DNA of 63,347 nucleotides from Rubrivivax sp. Its GTDB lineage: Bacteria; Pseudomonadota; Gammaproteobacteria; Burkholderiales; Burkholderiaceae. Below, piece after piece: positions 58,783 to 63,347 of the stretch. The stretch covers positions 1 to 63,347 of the forward strand of contig JAEUOZ010000068.1 in the NCBI GenBank assembly GCA_016790225.1, given 5' to 3'. A program made the position numbers and the translations under genes. Within the stretch, counting starts at the first letter, position 1, and each line of letters starts with the position of its first letter. The notes beneath the pieces are model-generated. The model was not told the origin of the DNA. It did not search any database and was given only the letters and a program-made list of their open reading frames with translations.

Positions 58783-59492
58783 GTTGAAGCTCCCGGCGTG
58801 ACAGCGGTGGCGGTGCGCACCGGCGCACGCACGATCTGGATGGGTTGCGGCTGCCCGGGCCGCGCCTGGCCCTGGGTGGAGCAGCCGTCGAAGGCCATGG
58901 GCTCCTGCCAGCTCTCATCGAGCGCTGGCTCGGGCGGCACGGTGACGGGCTGCGCCTTCTCGCCGGCCAGATCCAGCAGCGCGGCCAGCACACAGGCGTG
59001 TGCAGCCTCGCGGCGCAACAGCGCGCTGAAGATCAGCTGCAGGATGTGCGCGATTTCCCCGAGGAATGCCCTGGCCTGCACCGGCGGCTGGGTGGACGCG
59101 TACTGCAGCACCACCGTGAGGTGATCGGGCAGCTCACCCGGCGCCAGGAAGAGGCCGGCAGCCTCGTAGGTCTGGCACAGGTCCACCATCGCCGGGCCGC
59201 GGTCTCGGCTGTCGCCGTGCACATGCTCGAACAGGTGCAGCGCCGTGCCGCGGCCGCGGTCGAAGAGTTCGACGTGCTCGGCTTCCACGTCCAGCGGGCG
59301 ACGACAGGCCAGACGCTTGATCAGAGCGTCCAGCTCGGCCAGTCGCGCCGCGCTGAGCGCAGCTTCTTCGTGCAACGCACTGCTCAGTTCAGGCAGGTGC
59401 GCGCGCAGTTCGGCGTCCGGGTAGCTCAGCAGGTGGGCCAGCACGCGCAGAGTTTTGGTGATCGGCTTCGGGGTGGTGTTGAAGAAGCTCAT
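58779..59492 (-). CDS. narJ: Nitrate reductase molybdenum cofactor assembly chaperone
   Basis: A 237-residue cytoplasmic TorD/NarJ-family chaperone that inserts Mo-bisMGD into NarG and holds back membrane targeting. It has LRVLAHLLSYPDAELR near the start, and HVELFDRGRGTALHLFEHVHGDSRDRG. A Pro/Gln-rich C-terminal tail is extra. ATG 59492 lies one base after the narH stop. Confidence 0.95.
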   Translation of the reverse strand: MSFFNTTPKPITKTLRVLAHLLSYPDAELRAHLPELSSALHEEAALSAARLAELDALIKRLACRRPLDVEAEHVELFDRGRGTALHLFEHVHGDSRDRGPAMVDLCQTYEAAGLFLAPGELPDHLTVVLQYASTQPPVQARAFLGEIAHILQLIFSALLRREAAHACVLAALLDLAGEKAQPVTVPPEPALDESWQEPMAFDGCSTQGQARPGQPQPIQIVRAPVRTATAVTPGAST

Positions 59493-59493
59493 C

Positions 59494-61017
59494 TCAGACC
59501 TCCGCCTTGATGGGAATGGTGCGCTTCTTCTCGCTGCCGAAGAGACTCGTCTCGGTGACACCTTCGCTGCAGCCGTTGCCGAAGCTGAAGCCGCAGCCAC
59601 CGCGCACGTTGAAGGCGTTCTCGGCGTACTCGCGGTGCGTGCTCGGGATGACGAAGCGGTCTTCGTAGTTGGCGATCGCCATGACCTTGTACATCTCCTC
59701 GACCTGGCTGACGCTGAGCTTCACCTGCTCGATGGCTGCGTGGTTGGTCTGGCCGTCCACGTGTCTGGCCCGCTGGTATGCACGCATCGCCAGCATGCGT
59801 TCCAGCGCCGTGACCACTGGAGCCGTGTCGCCGGCCGTCAGCAGATTGGCCAGGTACTTGACGGGGATGCGCAGCTGCTTGACATCCGGGATCTCGCCGT
59901 TGGTGCCGACATGGCCGGCGTTGGCCGCCGAAGTGATGGGCGACAGCGGCGGCACGTACCAGACCATCGGCAGCGTGCGGTACTCGGGGTGCAGTGGCAG
60001 CGCCACCTTCCAGTCCACAGCCATCTTGTAGACGGGGCTGTAGCGCGCTGCTTCCAGCCAGTTTTCAGGGATGCCGTCGAGCCTGGCCTGGGCGATGACC
60101 TTGGGGTCGTTCGGGTCCAGGAAGATGTCCAGCTGCGCCTGGTACAGGTCCTTGTCGTGCTCGACGCTGGCGGCCTGTTCGATGCGGTCGGCGTCATACA
60201 GCAGCACGCCCAGGTAGCGGATGCGGCCCACGCAGGTCTCGCTGCACACCGTGGGCTGGCCGGCTTCGATGCGCGGGTAGCAGAAGATGCACTTCTCGGC
60301 CTTGCCGCTCTTCCAGTTGTAGTAAATCTTCTTGTACGGGCAACCCGAGACGCACATGCGCCAGCCGCGGCACTTGTCCTGGTCGATCAGGACGATGCCG
60401 TCCTCCTCGCGCTTGTAGATCGACCCGGAAGGGCAGGACGCGACGCAGGCCGGGTTCAGGCAGTGCTCGCACAGCCTGGGCAGGTACTTCATGAAGGTGT
60501 TCTCGAACTCGCCGTACATCTGCTTCTGGATGTGGTCGAAGTTCTTGTCCTTGCTGCGCTTGCTGAACTCGCCGCCGAGGATCTCTTCCCAGTTCGGGCC
60601 CCACTCGATCTTTTCCATGCGCTGGCCGGTGATGAGCGAACGCGGACGCGCGGTCGGCGCGTGCTTCATCTCGGGGGCCGAGTGCAGGTGGTCGTAGTCG
60701 AAAGTGAAGGGCTCGTAGTAGTCGTCGATCTCGGGCAGGTTGGGGTTGGCGAAGATCTTCATCAGCAGCTGCCACTTGCCGCCCTGCTTCGGGACGATGG
60801 AGCCGTCGGCCTTGCGCACCCAGCCGCCGTTCCACTTGTCCTGGTTCTCCCATTCCTTCGGGTAACCGATGCCGGGCTTGGTTTCGACGTTGTTGAACCA
60901 GGCGTACTCGACCCCCGGTCGGCTCGTCCAGACGTTCTTGCAGGTGACGCTGCAGGTGTGGCAGCCGATGCACTTGTCCAGGTTCAGCACCATGCCGATC
61001 TGTGCACGTACTCTCAT
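59494..61017 (-). CDS. narH: Respiratory nitrate reductase beta subunit
   Basis: A 507-residue iron-sulfur subunit. Four Cys clusters are visible, starting with CIGCHTCSVTCKNVW (from residue 16) and CEHCLNPACVASCP. In CRGWRMCVSGCP, a Trp replaces a Cys, giving the 3Fe-4S centre typical of NarH. It transfers electrons from NarI to NarG at the cytoplasmic face. ATG 61017 follows AAGGAGC. Confidence 0.97.
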   Translation of the reverse strand: MRVRAQIGMVLNLDKCIGCHTCSVTCKNVWTSRPGVEYAWFNNVETKPGIGYPKEWENQDKWNGGWVRKADGSIVPKQGGKWQLLMKIFANPNLPEIDDYYEPFTFDYDHLHSAPEMKHAPTARPRSLITGQRMEKIEWGPNWEEILGGEFSKRSKDKNFDHIQKQMYGEFENTFMKYLPRLCEHCLNPACVASCPSGSIYKREEDGIVLIDQDKCRGWRMCVSGCPYKKIYYNWKSGKAEKCIFCYPRIEAGQPTVCSETCVGRIRYLGVLLYDADRIEQAASVEHDKDLYQAQLDIFLDPNDPKVIAQARLDGIPENWLEAARYSPVYKMAVDWKVALPLHPEYRTLPMVWYVPPLSPITSAANAGHVGTNGEIPDVKQLRIPVKYLANLLTAGDTAPVVTALERMLAMRAYQRARHVDGQTNHAAIEQVKLSVSQVEEMYKVMAIANYEDRFVIPSTHREYAENAFNVRGGCGFSFGNGCSEGVTETSLFGSEKKRTIPIKAEV

Positions 61018-61045
61018 TGCGATGCTCCTTGTCTGATCGGCCGAT

Positions 61046-63347
61046 TCAGGGGTTCTCGCCCTGGCCCTGGTAGGCGGCGGCGAGGTGGTCGTCGGCGGGG
61101 GTGTCCAACCAGTCGACCTTGGCCATCTTGCGCACCACGACGAACTCGTCGCGGTTGGTACCGATGGTCCCGTAGTAGTTGAAGCCGTAGCTGAACTGCG
61201 CGTAGCCACCGATCATGTGCGTGGGCTTTAGCACGATGCGCGTCACGCTGTTGTGGATGCCGCCGCGCACGCCGGTGATCTGCGATCCCGGGGTGTTCAC
61301 GATCTTCTCCTGCGCGTGATACATCAGCAGCATCCCGGGATTGACGCGCTGGCTGACCACCGCACGCGCCGCGATCGCGCCATTGATGTTGAAGACCTCG
61401 ACCCAGTCGTTGTCCTCGATGCCCGAGCGCTTGGCGTCGTCCTCGCTCAGCCACACCACCGGGCCGCCACGGTTGAGGGTCAGCATCAGCAGGTTGTCGC
61501 TGTAGGTGCTGTGGATGCCCCACTTCTGGTGCGGCGTGATGAAGTTGAGCAGGATCTCCTGGTTGCCGTTCGGCTTGATCTTGTGCATGCCCGAGGTCGT
61601 CTTCAGGTCCACCGGCGGGCGGTAGCTGCTCAGGGCCTCGCCGAAGGCGATTACCCAGGGGTGGTCCAGGTAGAACTGCTGGCGCCCGGTGAGCGTGCGC
61701 CAGGGGATCAGTTCATGCACGTTGGTGTAGCCGGCGTTGTAGCTGACGGTCTCGCTCTCGATGCCGCTCCAGGTGGGGCTGCTGATGATCTTGCGCGGCT
61801 GCGCCTGCACGTCGCGGTAGCGAATCTTCTCGTCCTCGCGGTACAGCGCCAGGTGGGTATGGTCACGGCCGGTCTGCTTGCCCAGGGCTTCCCAGGCCTT
61901 CACCGCGACGTGGCCGTTGGTCTCGGGCGCGAGCTGCAGGATGACCTCGCAGGCGTCGATGTCGGTCACGATCCTCGGCATGCCCTGCGTCGCGCCTTCG
62001 GCCAGCGTCGTGCCGTTGAGCTGCCCCAACTGCTCGACCTCGGTGCTGGTCTTCCAGCCGATGCCCTTGCCCCCGTTGCCCAGCTTGTCCATCAAGGGGC
62101 CCAGTGCCGTGAATCGCTTGAAGACGTTCGGGTAGTCGCGCTCGACGACCGTGACCTGCGGCGCGGTCTTGCCGGGAATCAGCTCGCACTGGCCCTTCTT
62201 CCACTCCTTCACGTCGAACGGCTGCGCCAGCTCGCCGGCCGTGTCGTGCATCAGAGGAGTCAGCACCACCTCGCGTTCGACGCCCAGGTGACCGACGCAG
62301 ACTTCGCTGAAGCTCTTCGCGAAGCCCTTGTAGATCTCCCAATCGCTGCGGCTTTGCCACACCGGGTCCACCGCCGCACTGAGCGGATGGATGAAGGGGT
62401 GCATGTCGCTGGTGTTGAGGTCGTTCTTCTCGTACCAGCTGGCGGTGGGCAGCACGATGTCGCTGTACAGGCAGGTGGTGCTCATGCGGAAGTCCAGCGT
62501 CACCACCAGGTCGAGCTTGCCGACCGGCGCCTCGGCGTGCCACTTCACTTCCGACGGCTTGGCGTCGTCGGCGCCCAGGTCCTTGCCCTGGATACCGTTC
62601 TCCGTGCCCAGCAGGTGCTTGCAGAAGTACTCGTGGCCCTTGCCCGACGAGCCCAGCAGGTTGCTGCGCCAGACGAACATCACGCGCGGCCAGTTCTGCG
62701 GTGCGTCGGGGTCCTCGCAGCTCATCTCGACCGTGCCGTCCTTCAGCGCCCGCACGACGTAGTCCTTCGGGTCCAGGCCGGCCGCGGTGGCATCCTTGAC
62801 CACCTGCATCGGGTTGGTCTTGAGCTGCGGCGCACTGGGCAACCAGCCCATGCGCTCCGCGCGCACGTTGTAGTCGATCATGCTGCCGCCGAACGCCTTG
62901 CGGTCGGCCAGCGGCGACACGATCTCCTCCATCCCGAGCTTCTCGTAGCGCCACTGGTCGGTGTGCGCGTAGAAGAAGCTGGTGCTGTTCATCTGGCGCG
63001 GCGGTCGGATCCAGTCCAGTGCGAAGGCCAGCGCCGTCCAGCCGGTCTGCGGGCGCAGCTTCTCCTGGCCCACGTAGTGCGACCAGCCGCCGCCGCTCTG
63101 GCCGATGCAGCCGCACATCATCAGCAGGTTGATGACACCGCGATAGTTCATGTCGCAGTGGTACCAGTGGTTCATCGCCGCGCCGATGATCACCATGCTC
63201 TTGCCATGCGTCTTGTGCGCGTTCTCGGCGAACTGCCGCGCCACGGTGATGATCTGGTCGCGCGGCGTGCCGGTCACGCTCTCGGCCCAGGCCGGCGTGT
63301 AGGCCGCGTCGTCGTCGTAGCTCTTGGCTCCGCTGCCCAGCCCACGG
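61046..63347 (-). CDS. narG: Respiratory nitrate reductase alpha subunit (C-terminal part, cut by window edge)
   Basis: The last 766 residues of the about 1,250-residue molybdenum catalytic subunit; the 5' part, including the [4Fe-4S] site and the Mo-coordinating Asp, lies beyond the window. The frame is open to the edge (the visible N-terminal residues include AYTPAWAESVTG), so an apparent GTG start at 63277 is internal. Characteristic stretches are NHWYHCDMNYRG, GQSGGGWSHYVGQEK, NVRAERMGWLPSAPQ and HQKWGIHSTYSDN. Confidence 0.97.
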   Translation of the reverse strand, partial: RGLGSGAKSYDDDAAYTPAWAESVTGTPRDQIITVARQFAENAHKTHGKSMVIIGAAMNHWYHCDMNYRGVINLLMMCGCIGQSGGGWSHYVGQEKLRPQTGWTALAFALDWIRPPRQMNSTSFFYAHTDQWRYEKLGMEEIVSPLADRKAFGGSMIDYNVRAERMGWLPSAPQLKTNPMQVVKDATAAGLDPKDYVVRALKDGTVEMSCEDPDAPQNWPRVMFVWRSNLLGSSGKGHEYFCKHLLGTENGIQGKDLGADDAKPSEVKWHAEAPVGKLDLVVTLDFRMSTTCLYSDIVLPTASWYEKNDLNTSDMHPFIHPLSAAVDPVWQSRSDWEIYKGFAKSFSEVCVGHLGVEREVVLTPLMHDTAGELAQPFDVKEWKKGQCELIPGKTAPQVTVVERDYPNVFKRFTALGPLMDKLGNGGKGIGWKTSTEVEQLGQLNGTTLAEGATQGMPRIVTDIDACEVILQLAPETNGHVAVKAWEALGKQTGRDHTHLALYREDEKIRYRDVQAQPRKIISSPTWSGIESETVSYNAGYTNVHELIPWRTLTGRQQFYLDHPWVIAFGEALSSYRPPVDLKTTSGMHKIKPNGNQEILLNFITPHQKWGIHSTYSDNLLMLTLNRGGPVVWLSEDDAKRSGIEDNDWVEVFNINGAIAARAVVSQRVNPGMLLMYHAQEKIVNTPGSQITGVRGGIHNSVTRIVLKPTHMIGGYAQFSYGFNYYGTIGTNRDEFVVVRKMAKVDWLDTPADDHLAAAYQGQGENP

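Noticed and set aside
63277..63347. narG start at GTG 63277
   Set aside because: The frame continues upstream with typical NarG residues (AYTPAWAES) to the window edge, so this is an internal codon.

Overview
The window is high-GC, densely coded DNA from a betaproteobacterium, most likely Burkholderiales of the Rubrivivax/Leptothrix/Roseateles type. The evidence is the conserved order exbB-exbD-lpxK-ycaR-kdsB-adk, an FNR-hemN-ccoISNOQPG cluster and a respiratory narGHJI-narXL cluster. No rRNA, tRNA or CRISPR was seen. Nearly all genes are recognisable families. The species call is inference from gene order, not from a database search.

Layout. 1-250: the first 17 codons of a leftward gene (possibly an integrase) abut the 3' end of icd, with short repeats between them. 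251-5021: icd, a small exported Ala/Lys-rich protein, a TauE/SafE-like membrane protein, hemN and a divergent fnr. 5046-12957 (all minus strand): ccoI-ccoS-ccoN-ccoO-ccoQ-ccoP-ccoG-fixH-like and a small membrane protein. This encodes cbb3 oxidase plus its assembly factors, with a near-consensus FNR box in front of ccoN. 13063-15636: DUF192 protein, Fe superoxide dismutase, xseA. 16038-19954: exbB, exbD, lpxK, Trm112-like, kdsB, adk. 20112-26480: short-chain dehydrogenase, a TPR-Asp/Asn beta-hydroxylase, an S9 peptidase, a methyltransferase and a catalase-fold protein that lacks the catalytic histidine.

26600-42402 (minus strand) looks like a peptide-acquisition block. It has two TonB-dependent receptors flanking an S9 peptidase (a second S9 enzyme lies just downstream), then a peptide ABC transporter (fused OppD-OppF ATPase, an OppC with an unusual N-terminal domain, OppB, and a lipoprotein OppA with a C-terminal membrane segment), and an LD-carboxypeptidase. 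42487-49755: tadA, DUF2087 protein, a TPR-methyltransferase, a lipoprotein metallophosphoesterase, a third TonB receptor and a PlsC-like acyltransferase. 49817-52647: a TetR regulator divergent from a patatin-like lipoprotein and a membrane protein; two copies of a palindromic operator lie between them.

52918-63347: a hemerythrin protein convergent with a minus-strand nitrate respiration block, narG (cut by the window edge)-narH-narJ-narI-parvulin-carbonic anhydrase-SirB2-like-narX-narL. Together with fnr, hemN and cbb3 oxidase, the window encodes most of a micro-oxic/anaerobic respiratory programme: oxygen sensing, O2-independent haem synthesis, high-affinity O2 reduction and nitrate respiration.
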